This document shows positions 17,529 to 25,852 of a DNA stretch of 64,000 nucleotides, piece after piece; position 1 is the first letter of the stretch, and each line of letters begins with the position of its first letter. The notes below the pieces were generated by a model. It did no database searches. It saw only the letters and a program-made list of their open reading frames with translations, and was not told the origin of the DNA. Source of the DNA: Cellulomonas sp. KH9 (GTDB lineage Bacteria; Actinomycetota; Actinomycetes; Actinomycetales; Cellulomonadaceae). The stretch spans positions 186,001 to 250,000 of the forward strand of contig NZ_FOSE01000005.1 of the NCBI RefSeq assembly GCF_900114185.1, written 5' to 3'. The position numbers and the translations under genes are program-made.

Positions 17529-17929
17529 CGCCGCCGCCGTGCCCCGCGGCCCCGCTGCCGCGCACGACGGATTTCGTCGCCACCCCTCCGACCAGCACCT
17601 CTCACAGCACCGTCGAAGCGGTTGTGAGCGGCCGGGCACCGATCCCCGGCCCACCCCCGCTGACGAGCGCGTCCGCACCCGAACGGGTCGTCCCGGCGGG
17701 CGCCGTGACGGATCTCGTCGTGCAACGGTCGTGCAACGGTCGCGCCGATAACGTCGCACCGGTGGCATCGACGGCGACGCCTCTCGTGGGAGCCCGTCGC
17801 CCCAGGTGCCCGGTCGGGCGGCGCGCGGGAGGGGGCGCGTCGCCCGACCATCACCGGTCGGGACGTCGGGCATCCACGTGACGAACCGGGCGTTCCCACC
17901 CTCGTGGGCATGCCGCTAGCGTTGCGGTC
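17529..17929. other. 401-base intergenic region
   Basis: No gene is seen between the GAF regulator and the DinB-like gene. It contains a tandem 11-base duplication (CGTGCAACGGT twice, about 17719-17740) and at its right end the -10-like TAGCGT described separately. Confidence 0.6.
17917..17922 (+). promoter_or_regulatory. -10 element of a probable leaderless gene
   Basis: TAGCGT ends 7 bases before the GTG start at 17930 and no ribosome site lies between, so transcription would begin at or next to the start codon. Confidence 0.45.
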
Positions 17930-18490
17930 GTGGACACCGACCACCATCCCGAGCCCGCCACGACCCTGCCGCCCGCGATCACGCCGGACGCCAAGGACTG
18001 GACCTGGGTGCTGCGCGAGCGGTGCCCGGAGTGCAGGTTCGCGGCCTCCGACGTCGACCCGGCGGGCATCGGCGGCACGGTCCGCGACCTCGTCCCGCGG
18101 TGGGTCTCCGTGCTGCACCGCGACGACGCGCACGTGCGACCGGCACCGGACGTGTGGTCGCCGCTGGAGTACGGCGCCCACGTGCGCGACGTCCTGCGAC
18201 TGTTCGGCCGGCGCCTGCAGCTGATGCTCGGCCACGACGACCCGCTGTTCGACGACTGGGACCAGGACGCGGCCGCCCTCGCGGACCGCTACGACCTGCA
18301 GGACCCGGTGGTCGTGGCGGAGGAGCTCACCGCCGCCGCCGAGGTGACGGCCGACCGGTTCGACGCGGTCGGGGGCGACGCCTGGGAGCGCACCGGCCGG
18401 CGCAGCAACGGGTCGGAGTTCACCGTCCGCACGCTCGGCCAGTACTTCCTGCACGACGTGGTGCACCACCTGCACGACGTGCGCGCCTGA
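17930..18490 (+). CDS. DinB-family protein
   Basis: A 186-residue protein with the four-helix DinB/YfiT fold. WVLRERCPECRFAASDVDP is followed by VWSPLEYGAHVRDVLRLFG and ends QYFLHDVVHHLHDVRA. The three His expected to bind a divalent metal are visible (His in YGAHVRD and the pair in HDVVHHLHD). Actinobacterial relatives include mycothiol-dependent transferases such as maleylpyruvate isomerase. A thiol-transferase role is possible but unproven. GTG 17930 is taken as the start because it directly follows a TANNNT box, indicating a leaderless transcript. Confidence 0.8.
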   Translation: MDTDHHPEPATTLPPAITPDAKDWTWVLRERCPECRFAASDVDPAGIGGTVRDLVPRWVSVLHRDDAHVRPAPDVWSPLEYGAHVRDVLRLFGRRLQLMLGHDDPLFDDWDQDAAALADRYDLQDPVVVAEELTAAAEVTADRFDAVGGDAWERTGRRSNGSEFTVRTLGQYFLHDVVHHLHDVRA

Positions 18491-18550
18491 CCCGTCGCCC
18501 CGGACCCCACGACGGGCGGCCGCCGAAACACGCCTGCATCATTCGCCCGC

Positions 18551-18556
18551 TACTGT
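18551..18556 (+). promoter_or_regulatory. -10 element of a probable leaderless gene
   Basis: TACTGT ends 6 bases before ATG 18563, with no Shine-Dalgarno sequence in between. Confidence 0.5.
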
Positions 18557-18562
18557 CCCGAC

Positions 18563-19471
18563 ATGACCGGACCGTCCGCGGTTCTCGCGGCCCTCGACGG
18601 CAGCCACGTCCTCGCGGTCCCCCGGGACACGGACCTCCTGCCGCTGGCCCGCGCCTGGTTCCCCGCGGCGCTCTGGGCGCGCGAGCCACTCTCCGCGGCA
18701 CAGGCCGCCGCAGCACGGCCGATGACCGGGGCGCGGTTCCGCGGCATCGCGGTCGCGCCCGTGCGCACCGCCGGCGCCCTGAGCCTGGACGGCGCGGTCG
18801 AGGTCGTCGGCCCGTACCCCGTCGACGCGGCCGAGGCGCGGGCGCTCACCCTGCCGCCGCAGGACAGCGACCTCTACGCGCTGCCGGCGGCACCCGTGAC
18901 CGGGGCGACGCTCGCGCCGGAGCTGGTGACGGGCTGGGCCACGGCGGTGGCGCGGCGCACCGCCGGCGGCATCCTGCCCGCGGCGCGCGACCGCACCGTG
19001 GTGCCCGACCCGGCGTCCGCCGTGGACCTGACGCTGTGGTCCGCCGTGCCCCTGAGCGGCGCGGACGTCCTGCCGCTGGTGCGGCCCGCGCTGGCGGGCA
19101 GCCGGCTCACGCCACCGGTCCCGCCCTCGGGCGGTGCCGCCGAGGGCTTCGCCCTGACCGCGACCTACGAGTACGACGGCGCGCTGCAGCTCGGTTGCTC
19201 ACGCTCGCCGGACGTCCCCGTCGTGCTGTCGACGCTCGACTGGCGCGAGCACGGCCCGTGGGCGTACCGCCTGACGTGGCAGCCGCCCGACCCGCACGAG
19301 CTGGACCAGGCGCACCCCTCGCCGCTGCACGTCATCGCACGGCAGCGCGTCACGCCGAGCATCGCCCGCGTCGTGGCGACGCTGTGGCGTGCCGCCGGCG
19401 GCACGGTCGTCGACGCCGGCGGGTTCGTGGTCCCGCACGAGGAGCTCGACGCGCGCGCCCGGGCACGCTGA
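18563..19471 (+). CDS. Uncharacterised actinobacterial protein (paralogue of 32809-33957)
   Basis: I do not recognise a named family. The 302-residue product has no signal peptide or membrane helix. It is distantly but clearly related to the protein encoded at 32809-33957. DLTLWSAVPLSGADVLPLV matches DLTVLTDRWLEPADVLALV, each after a PDP-A motif, and the C-terminal halves share AYRLTWQP/AYRVRWEP and a closing VPHEEL/VDPADL. Conserved Trp-Glu/Pro and acidic positions suggest a folded two-domain protein. It appears leaderless. It lies just upstream of the convergent transglutaminase gene, with no operon link. Confidence 0.65.
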   Translation: MTGPSAVLAALDGSHVLAVPRDTDLLPLARAWFPAALWAREPLSAAQAAAARPMTGARFRGIAVAPVRTAGALSLDGAVEVVGPYPVDAAEARALTLPPQDSDLYALPAAPVTGATLAPELVTGWATAVARRTAGGILPAARDRTVVPDPASAVDLTLWSAVPLSGADVLPLVRPALAGSRLTPPVPPSGGAAEGFALTATYEYDGALQLGCSRSPDVPVVLSTLDWREHGPWAYRLTWQPPDPHELDQAHPSPLHVIARQRVTPSIARVVATLWRAAGGTVVDAGGFVVPHEELDARARAR

Positions 19472-19515
19472 CCTGCAGGTACGGCGACGCGCCGGCGGGC
19501 GGCCGGCAACGGCGG

Positions 19516-20442
19516 TCAGACGAACGGCTCGGAACCCGCCGGCACCAGGTCCACCTCGACGCGGGGCGTCGCCCCGCCACCCTCGGTGAAGATCACACCG
19601 CGCAGCGGCGGCACGTCGTGGTAGTCGCGGCCCCAGCCGAGCACGACGTACCGGTCGTCGACGAGCTGGTCGTTGGTCGGGTCGGCGTCGAGCCAGCCGT
19701 GCCCCGGCAGCCACACGGACACCCACGCGTGCGACGCGTCGGCACCGCGCAGCTTGGGCCGCCCGGGGCGCGGCCGGGTCTCGATGTACCCGGACGCGTA
19801 CCGTGCGGGCACGCCGTGGACCCGCAGCGCCGCGATCATCAGGTGCGCGAAGTCCTGGCACACGCCGGCCCCCTGCGCGAGCAGCTGCGCCTGCGTCGTG
19901 CTCACCGTCGTGGACCCGGACCGGTAGGTCAGCTCGGCACGGACGCGGTGCAGCAGGTCCGTCACGACGTCGGCCAGCGGGCGCTCGTCCGCGAACGACG
20001 GGGCGGCCCAGTCCCGCACCTCCTCGACGAACGTGACGTGCGCCGACGGCAGGACCGCCTCGCGGAGCGTCACCAGCCCCGCGGCGTCGGTCCGCAGCAG
20101 CCCCAGGTCCCCCGCGGTGACGGCGCGCGCGACGGCGCGCCACCCGACGTCGGGCAGGGCCGCGCGCGGCGGGACGGTGCGGCTGACCTCGAGCGTCGAG
20201 CGGGCCGTGACGACCAGCCGCGTGTGCGGGCGCGTCACGCCGAAGTACGTGGTGGTGTTGCCGAACCAGTCGACGTGCTCCCCGGTGTCGGCCGGCGCGG
20301 GGTCCACCGTCAGGGAGGTCGCCAGCACGCGCTGGTCCGGCAGGTCCCGCGGCGTCAGCGTCGTACGGCCGTAGGAGTCCGTGACGGGCTGCGCGTACTC
20401 GTACGTCGTGCGGTGCACCAGGTCGTACGTGCGGACGCTCAC
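19516..20442 (-). CDS. Transglutaminase-like cysteine protease-fold protein
   Basis: A 308-residue protein with an N-terminal beta domain (YDLVHRTTYEYAQPVTDSYG) and a transglutaminase core. The catalytic triad is visible: Cys195 in GAGVCQDFAH, His238 in GADASHAWV and Asp254 in LDADPTND. The YASGYIETRP segment is typical of the COG1305 family. The GTG start at 20442 overlaps the stop of the upstream ATP-grasp/alpha-E gene by four bases, so the two are co-translated. In many bacteria this trio (permuted ATP-grasp, alpha-E, transglutaminase) is conserved and proposed to make and process a peptide-like conjugate, whose nature is unknown. Confidence 0.9.
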   Translation of the reverse strand: MSVRTYDLVHRTTYEYAQPVTDSYGRTTLTPRDLPDQRVLATSLTVDPAPADTGEHVDWFGNTTTYFGVTRPHTRLVVTARSTLEVSRTVPPRAALPDVGWRAVARAVTAGDLGLLRTDAAGLVTLREAVLPSAHVTFVEEVRDWAAPSFADERPLADVVTDLLHRVRAELTYRSGSTTVSTTQAQLLAQGAGVCQDFAHLMIAALRVHGVPARYASGYIETRPRPGRPKLRGADASHAWVSVWLPGHGWLDADPTNDQLVDDRYVVLGWGRDYHDVPPLRGVIFTEGGGATPRVEVDLVPAGSEPFV

Positions 20443-23015
20443 CGCTCACCCCCCTCGCCCGGGTCGCCGTAGGTCGACCCCCACAGGTCGTCCAGGGCAC
20501 GGCTGGGCGCCGGCCGGACGAAGTGCACGCGCTCGATCTCGTCGGACGCCTCGCGCAGCCGCCACAGCATCGAGCCGAGCGCGTCGGCCAGCCGCACGCG
20601 CCGCCCGTCCTCGGAGACCTCGTTGCCGACGGCGACGGTGTCGAGCTCGGCCACGAGGTCCGCGACGCCGTGCAGCAGGTGGTCGCGCTGCGCGGCGGAC
20701 CGGGGGGCGGGCACGGCCTCGAGGTCCGCGAGCAGCCGGTCGAGCGCGAACGCCAGCGAGCGCGGGTTGGTGCGGTCGTGCACCAGCAGGTCGAGCACGC
20801 TCGCGACGTCGGCGCCGCGCTGGTGCCGGCGCCGGTACGTGATGGCGGACTCCGCTGCCAGCAGCACCGACTCCAGCAGCAGGTCCTCGACGTCACCGGG
20901 GCGGCGCACCACGAGTGTGGCCTGCAGCATCGCGACGAGCCGCTGGGCGCGCTCCAGCCGACGGCCGGCGTCGAGCAGGTGCCACCCGACGTCCCGCGTG
21001 AGGCCCTCGGCCGCGATCCCGGAGATCGCGAGCAGGCTCTCCAGCACCCGGTCGAGCGTGGGGCGCAGCCCGGCGGTGACCGAGCCGGGCGGGACGGGGC
21101 CGACGTCGAGGCCGCCGCCCGACTGCTGACGTGCCCGCACCCGCGTCCGCTCGTCGCGCAACGTGCGCTCGATGCGGGCCAGGGGGCCGAAGGTGTCGGT
21201 CGAGAGCTGGTCGCGCACCGTGGCGGCGCTGGAGGCGAGGCGGCGCACGGCCCGGGCGACGGAGCCGGGGGTGCCCTGGTCGAGCAGCAGGTCCCGCAGC
21301 GCCGGGGGGCGTGGCACGACGTGGGCGGCGTCGGCGTCGGCGGGCTGGGCGGCCTGTGCGCCGTCGGCCAGCGCGGCCGGTGTGAGCGCGGTCAGCAGCA
21401 CCTCGAGCGCCCGGCCGCCCGCGCTGCCCGGGGAGCGGTGGTAGTCGTCCCAGCGGTCGGCGACCGCGCGCAGCACGCGCACGCCGTCCTCCGCGCGCTC
21501 GGCGTACCGGCCCATCCAGTAGAGGTTCTCGGCGGCGCGCGGCGAGATGCCGTAGCCCACGGCACGGCCACCGGCCCCGGCGACGTCCTCCCGCACGGCG
21601 GCGTCCGGCTCGGCCGGCTGCGAGGCCAGCACCCACACGTCCTTGGCGGACGCCCCGGCGGACGAGGTGACGACCGCGTCGTCGGCGACCCGCGCGAGAC
21701 CGCCGGCCATGACGGTGTACGTGCCGGCGTGCGCGACCGCGAAGGTGCGCATGACCGCGGCCCGCGGGCCGTCGTCGTCCGCCAGGACCGGGCCCACGGG
21801 CTCCTGCCCCACCCAGCGCCACGGCTCGGCGGCGATGCGCGCGGCCAGCTCCTCGCGCTCGGCGACGGACAGGGTCCAGCCCAGCACCGTCGTCGTGCGC
21901 GGCCCGTGCACGGTCGGCTTGACGACCAGCCGGTCGAGGCGGCCGAGCACGTGGCGCAGCGCCCGCTCCTCGCCGCACCACCAGGTGGGCGCGGACGCCA
22001 GCGTCAGGTCCTGGTCCAGCACGGCGCGCGCGAGCCGCGGCAGGTAGCCCAGCAGCGCCGGGTTCTCCAGCACCGACGCCCCGAGCGGGTTGACGACGCT
22101 GACGGTGCCGCGGCGCAGCGCGTGCACGAACCCCGGGACGCCCAGTCGCGACCCGGCACGCAGCTCGAGCGAGTCGCACCACTCCGCGTCGACCCGGCGC
22201 AGCACGACGTCCACGGGCTCGAGCCCGTCGATGCCCTGCAGGAACAGCCGGCCCGCGCGCACCACCAGGTCGCTGCCCTCGACGAGCGGCAGCCCGAGCA
22301 TGGACGCGAGGTACGCCTGGTCGAACGCGGTCTCGCTGCCGGGCCCGGGCGAGAGCAGCACGGCGCGCGGCGCGTCGCCGGCGGTGGGCGGGGCGACCTC
22401 GACCAGCGCCTTGCGCAGCGCGTGGAAGAACGGCCCGAGCCGGGCGATCGACGCCTGGCGGTACACCGGCGCGAGCACCTGCGCGACGACGCGACGGTCC
22501 TCCATCGCGTACCCGGCACCCGACGGCGCCTGCGTGCGGTCCGCGAGGACGCACCACTCGCCGGACGCGTCGCGGACCAGGTCGGTGGCGGTGAGGACCA
22601 GCTCGCGGCCGCCCGGCAGGCGCAGCCCGTCGACCGGTCGCAGGAACCCGGGGTGCGACAGCACGGCCGTGGGGGGCAGCACGCGGTCGTCGAGGAGGCG
22701 GCGTGCCCCGTAGAGGTCGTGCAGCACCGCGTCGAGCAGCTCGGCCCGCTGCACGAGCGCCGCGTCGAGCCGCGCCCACTCCGGCTCGTCCACCACGACG
22801 GGCAGCGGGTCGAGCCGCCAGTGGTGGTCGCTGTCCGCCCGGTCGGCGCCGTAGGTGACCCCGTGCCCGGCGAGCAGCTGCTCGGCCTGCCGGCCGGCGC
22901 GCGTGAGGTCGGCGTCGGTCGGCGCGGCACCGGGAGGCAGCCACGCCCAGTCCGGCCGGTGCGCGATCGTCGTCCCGTCGCCCAGCAGGCGCGGCGACGA
23001 GAGCAGGTCGGTCAC
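20439..23015 (-). CDS. Circularly permuted ATP-grasp ligase fused to alpha-E domain
   Basis: An 858-residue two-domain fusion. The N-terminal part (about 1-480) is a type-2 circularly permuted ATP-grasp enzyme (COG2308-like) with AVLLSPGPGSETAFDQAYLA, GLPLVEGSDLVVR and RLVVKPTVHGPRTTTVLGW, expected to ligate an amine to a carboxylate using ATP. The C-terminal part (about 490-850) is the helical alpha-E domain (COG2307-like), starting GISPRAAENLYWMGRYAERA and ending RLREASDEIERVHFVRP. These are usually separate genes; here they are one protein followed by the transglutaminase. GTG 23015 is preferred over GTG 23033 because a weak CAGACT box ends six bases before it. Neither start has a ribosome site. 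Confidence 0.88.
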   Translation of the reverse strand: MTDLLSSPRLLGDGTTIAHRPDWAWLPPGAAPTDADLTRAGRQAEQLLAGHGVTYGADRADSDHHWRLDPLPVVVDEPEWARLDAALVQRAELLDAVLHDLYGARRLLDDRVLPPTAVLSHPGFLRPVDGLRLPGGRELVLTATDLVRDASGEWCVLADRTQAPSGAGYAMEDRRVVAQVLAPVYRQASIARLGPFFHALRKALVEVAPPTAGDAPRAVLLSPGPGSETAFDQAYLASMLGLPLVEGSDLVVRAGRLFLQGIDGLEPVDVVLRRVDAEWCDSLELRAGSRLGVPGFVHALRRGTVSVVNPLGASVLENPALLGYLPRLARAVLDQDLTLASAPTWWCGEERALRHVLGRLDRLVVKPTVHGPRTTTVLGWTLSVAEREELAARIAAEPWRWVGQEPVGPVLADDDGPRAAVMRTFAVAHAGTYTVMAGGLARVADDAVVTSSAGASAKDVWVLASQPAEPDAAVREDVAGAGGRAVGYGISPRAAENLYWMGRYAERAEDGVRVLRAVADRWDDYHRSPGSAGGRALEVLLTALTPAALADGAQAAQPADADAAHVVPRPPALRDLLLDQGTPGSVARAVRRLASSAATVRDQLSTDTFGPLARIERTLRDERTRVRARQQSGGGLDVGPVPPGSVTAGLRPTLDRVLESLLAISGIAAEGLTRDVGWHLLDAGRRLERAQRLVAMLQATLVVRRPGDVEDLLLESVLLAAESAITYRRRHQRGADVASVLDLLVHDRTNPRSLAFALDRLLADLEAVPAPRSAAQRDHLLHGVADLVAELDTVAVGNEVSEDGRRVRLADALGSMLWRLREASDEIERVHFVRPAPSRALDDLWGSTYGDPGEGGER

Positions 23016-23158
23016 CCGGGCAGTCTGACGCACGGGCGGGCGTGGCGCCCCTGACGCGGCCGGTGCGCCCGCCGGTGACGCACGGGGCGCACCGCCCCGT
23101 GCCCACCGGACCGGTGGGTCGCACCCGCCACGTCGGTCGCCCCGACCCGGTGCGACGG

Positions 23159-23749
23159 TCAGCCGACGGTGAGGACCAGCGGCCCGTAGCCGCCGAGCGC
23201 GGGCTCGACGGTCAGCCCGACGTCCGCGGGGTCCTGCACCAGGAACGCGAGCGAGAAGGCGACGGACTCACCGGCGGCCACCGGGCTGTCCGGACCGGTC
23301 TCCTCGATCTGCGAGCCCGGGTCGACGATCGCGAGGGCGTCCTGCCCGGCGGAGACGCCCACGGCGCTCAGCGTGTTGGGCCGGAAGTCGGCGCCGGTCC
23401 CGTTGGTGATCGTGACGCGCACCCGGACGGGCAGACCCTGCACCGAACGGTCCCACTCCGCCCGGGCGGTGGGCGTGAACCGGGCCGGGGCGGTGACCTC
23501 GACGACCAGGCCGTCGGCGTACTCGTGCGGCGTGCCGAAGGTGACCTCGGCGCCCGGGTGGGGGGCGACGGTGGTCGGGCCGGCGTCGGCGCTGGCGCCG
23601 GCGGCGCAGCCCGATGCGGCCAGCAGGACGGCGGCCCCGAGGGCGGCCGCGACCCGCCGGACCCGGTGCGGGCGGGCCGCCGTCGCGGTGCGTGCTGCCG
23701 GGGTGGGACGTGCGGCCGAGGGACGTGCGGGCGGGGCGGTCAGGGTCAC
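23159..23749 (-). CDS. Lipoprotein with DUF4352-like beta-sandwich
   Basis: A 196-residue lipoprotein with an Ala/Pro/Arg-rich N-terminus, hydrophobic helix and lipobox LLAASGC at about residue 46. The exported domain (about 65-196) has an immunoglobulin-like fold: VRVTITNGTGADFRPNTLSA and VAAGESVAFSLAFLV are typical of DUF4352 proteins that sit on the cell surface. Start is GTG 23749 behind CAGGAGC. It is a paralogue of the next gene upstream (23979-24656), sharing the FRPNT motif and the YGPLV/YGAMV ending. The function is unknown; a binding or sensing role on the outer face of the membrane is likely. Confidence 0.75.
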   Translation of the reverse strand: MTLTAPPARPSAARPTPAARTATAARPHRVRRVAAALGAAVLLAASGCAAGASADAGPTTVAPHPGAEVTFGTPHEYADGLVVEVTAPARFTPTARAEWDRSVQGLPVRVRVTITNGTGADFRPNTLSAVGVSAGQDALAIVDPGSQIEETGPDSPVAAGESVAFSLAFLVQDPADVGLTVEPALGGYGPLVLTVG

Positions 23750-23978
23750 GCGGTGCTCCTGGGGTCCAGGACCGGCGCGGCCCCGGCGCGCGAGCAGCAC
23801 GCACCGGCCGCCGCGAACGTACGGCGTGACCACGACCCGGTGCGGCGGTGCGGGGGCGCGGCGGTGTGCACCGTGCGGCTCCCGAAGGGCGCGGTCAACG
23901 TAACATGGTCGCGCTCCCACGGGGCGGGATCGGGAGGACGTTCCCCCGGACGGGGGTGGCCGCCCCCGCACCGCGTCC

Positions 23979-24656
23979 CTAGAGCTCCTGCACGACCATC
24001 GCCCCGTACCCGTACAGCGCCGGCACGATCTCGAGGTGCAGGTCGCCGCCCTCGGGGACGGCGAACGCGAGGTCGAAGCCGATCATCCCGCCGGGGGGCA
24101 CGTTCACGTCGGGCCCGGTGAGCCCGACCCCGAGGTCCGGGTCCCAGATCCCCACGAGCGGCTGCCCGGCCGAGGTGGCGCTGACCTGCACGGTGTTGGG
24201 CCGGAAGGACGTGTCCGTCGAGTTGGTGACCACGACCTGCACCTTGACGGGCACCCCGCCCTCGAGCCCGGTCGCGTTGTCGCTGGGGTCGTACGGCTGC
24301 GGGAACCCCACCACCACCCCCAGGCCGTCGCCGTACGTGTACTCCTGCCCGAAGCCGACGATGGTGCCGGGACGCTCGCGCCCGTCGATGGTGTCGACGA
24401 CCACGGGGGCGGGTGCGGCGGCCGGCGTGGCCGGGACGACGATCCGGAAGGCCACCACCGCGGCGGCGATCGTGACGACCAGGAGCACGGCCCCGACCGC
24501 GACGACGGCACGGCTGCGCGGCTCGGGCTCCTCCGACGGCGGCTCGAGGGCGACGGGCCCGCCGGGGCCCACCGCGCGGGTCCCCGAGCGGGGTGTGGGG
24601 ACCGCGGCGACGGTCGATGGGAGCGCTCTCGGCAGGCGGCGTCCGTCGGTGGTCAC
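23979..24656 (-). CDS. Membrane-anchored DUF4352-like protein
   Basis: A 225-residue protein with a Pro-rich cytoplasmic N-terminus, one membrane helix (AVVAVGAVLLVVTIAAAVVA, about 64-84) and an exported beta-sandwich containing VQVVVTNSTDTSFRPNTVQV and PPGGMIGFDLAFAVPEGG. It is the sister of the lipoprotein at 23159-23749 but is held by a transmembrane helix instead of a lipid. Start is GTG 24656 with AGGGAG seven bases upstream. A CelR-like 14-mer lies inside its first codons and two cre-like palindromes lie about 180-205 bases upstream, so cellulose-linked control is possible. Confidence 0.75.
   Translation of the reverse strand: MTTDGRRLPRALPSTVAAVPTPRSGTRAVGPGGPVALEPPSEEPEPRSRAVVAVGAVLLVVTIAAAVVAFRIVVPATPAAAPAPVVVDTIDGRERPGTIVGFGQEYTYGDGLGVVVGFPQPYDPSDNATGLEGGVPVKVQVVVTNSTDTSFRPNTVQVSATSAGQPLVGIWDPDLGVGLTGPDVNVPPGGMIGFDLAFAVPEGGDLHLEIVPALYGYGAMVVQEL
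24618..24631. promoter_or_regulatory. CelR-like box inside the start of the DUF4352-like gene
   Basis: TGGGAGCGCTCTCG is identical, on the other strand, to the element upstream of the cellobiose phosphorylase gene (32073-32086). It differs at two positions from the CelR operator TGGGAGCGCTCCCA known from Thermobifida. It lies within codons 9-13 of the gene, so chance in coding DNA is possible. Confidence 0.4.
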
Positions 24657-24837
24657 GCAGTGTCTCCCTGGGTTCGGCGGAGGCGACCGCCGGCCGTGCC
24701 GGGGCGCCAGGACGACCCCCACCGTCGGGAGGGCGCGCGGGCGCGCGCGACTCACCGGTGAGACGACGGGGGGACGCGACGCTCCGCATGCGTCGACGCC
24801 GGGAAACTAGCGCGGCAGCCTGCCCCGTCAGGGCGCC

Positions 24838-24862
24838 TAAACGCTTATGACCAGCGCTTTCA
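24838..24862. promoter_or_regulatory. Pair of cre-like palindromes
   Basis: TAAACGCTTA (24838-24847) and AGCGCTTTCA (24853-24862; TGAAAGCGCT on the minus strand) lie side by side in the 314-base gap between the DUF4352-like gene and the tRNA. Apart from these and the tRNA terminator, I see nothing else in that gap. Confidence 0.4.
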
Positions 24863-24930
24863 CATCGGCCTCTCACCCGCTGCCGCCCCGGCGGGCGGGC
24901 GACGCGCGCATCCTTCCCGGGAACGACGAA

Positions 24931-24962
24931 GGCCAGGTCCGGGGCGTGTGCCCGGCCTGGCC
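24931..24962 (-). terminator. Terminator after tRNA-Gly
   Basis: GGCCAGGTCCGGG and CCCGGCCTGGCC form a 12-bp stem with one bulged T and a 7-base loop, starting about six bases past the encoded CCA end of the tRNA. Confidence 0.75.
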
Positions 24963-24970
24963 TCTCGTGG

Positions 24971-25041
24971 AGCGGGTGACGGGAATCGAACCCGCGCTAT
25001 CAGCTTGGGAAGCTGATGTTCTACCATTGAACTACACCCGC
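24971..25041 (-). tRNA. tRNA-Gly (anticodon CCC)
   Basis: Read on the minus strand, the 71-base cloverleaf has acceptor stem GCGGGTG/CACCCGC, a short D-arm GTTCAATGGTAGAAC, anticodon stem TCAGC/GCTGA with loop TTCCCAA (anticodon CCC), and T-arm CGGGTTCGATTCCCG. The discriminator base is T (plus-strand A24971) and CCA is encoded (24968-24970). It reads GGG codons. Confidence 0.97.
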
Positions 25042-25167
25042 CAGCCGCCCTCACGGGCGCTGCGGCGTCGATCCTACCCGGTACCGGCCATGGTTCTTCA
25101 ACCCGCCCGTCGCCGCTCGCGCGCGGCACCCTGGCCGGGTGACGGTGATCGGTGGCAGGGTCGCCCC

Positions 25168-25767
25168 GTGACCGCGTCGATGCGCCCCTTCCACCCCAGC
25201 GACCTGCCGGGCATGTACCGCGTGTGCCTGCAGACCGGTGCCGCCGGGCAGGACGCGACGTCGCTGTACCGCGACCCCGACCTGCTCGGGCACGTCTACT
25301 GCGGCCCGTACCCGGTGGCCGACCCGGACCTGAGCCTCGTCGTGGTCGACGCGCAGGGGGTCGCGGGCTACGTGGTCGCCACGGCGGACACGGCGGCGTT
25401 CGACGCCTGGTGCGAGCGCACGTGGTGGCCGACGCTGCGCGCGCGGCTCGCGCTGCGGGACGACCCGGGCGACGGCACCGAGGACCACGTCCTCGTCGAG
25501 CGCATCCACCACCCGGACCCGACGCCCGCCCCGCCCGACGCCCCCGCCCACCTGCACATCGACCTGCTCCCCCGGCTGCAGGGCCAGGGCTGGGGCCGGC
25601 AGCTCATCGAGGGCCTGGCCGGCCGGCTGCGGGACCGCGGCGTCCCGGGTGTCCACCTGGGCGTCGACGCCCGCAACACCCGCGCGATCGCCTTCTACGA
25701 GCACCTCGGCTTCCGCCGCGACACGACGTACCCCTGGGGCCACCGCCTCACGCTCCCCCTCGCCTGA
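25168..25767 (+). CDS. GNAT-family N-acetyltransferase
   Basis: A 199-residue acetyl-CoA-dependent transferase. The core GNAT elements are visible: HLHIDLLPRLQGQGWGRQLI (acetyl-CoA-binding loop Q-G-x-G-x) at about 126-145, and VHLGVDARNTRAIAFYEHLG near the end. The N-terminal part (SMRPFHPSDLPGMYRVCLQT) resembles the acetyltransferase domain associated with bacterial O-GlcNAcase-like proteins. Start GTG 25168 follows GCAGGG. The acceptor is unknown. The gene stands alone between the tRNA and the YibE/F gene. Confidence 0.88.
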   Translation: MTASMRPFHPSDLPGMYRVCLQTGAAGQDATSLYRDPDLLGHVYCGPYPVADPDLSLVVVDAQGVAGYVVATADTAAFDAWCERTWWPTLRARLALRDDPGDGTEDHVLVERIHHPDPTPAPPDAPAHLHIDLLPRLQGQGWGRQLIEGLAGRLRDRGVPGVHLGVDARNTRAIAFYEHLGFRRDTTYPWGHRLTLPLA

Positions 25768-25852
25768 CCCCACCCCGCCCGCGACGCGTCGATCCAGCAC
25801 GCCGTCGCCTCGCCTGACCGCCCCCGACGCCGGCACAGGGCAGGATCGCCGC

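Noticed and set aside
20523..23054. Long open frame on the plus strand opposite the ATP-grasp/alpha-E gene
   Set aside because: Same reason: His/Arg/Gln-rich shadow caused by GC-rich codons; the minus-strand frame has clear domains.
24971..25041. tRNA-Gly as an integration site for a mobile island
   Set aside because: No integrase, no repeated tRNA 3' end and no change in gene style is seen on either side.
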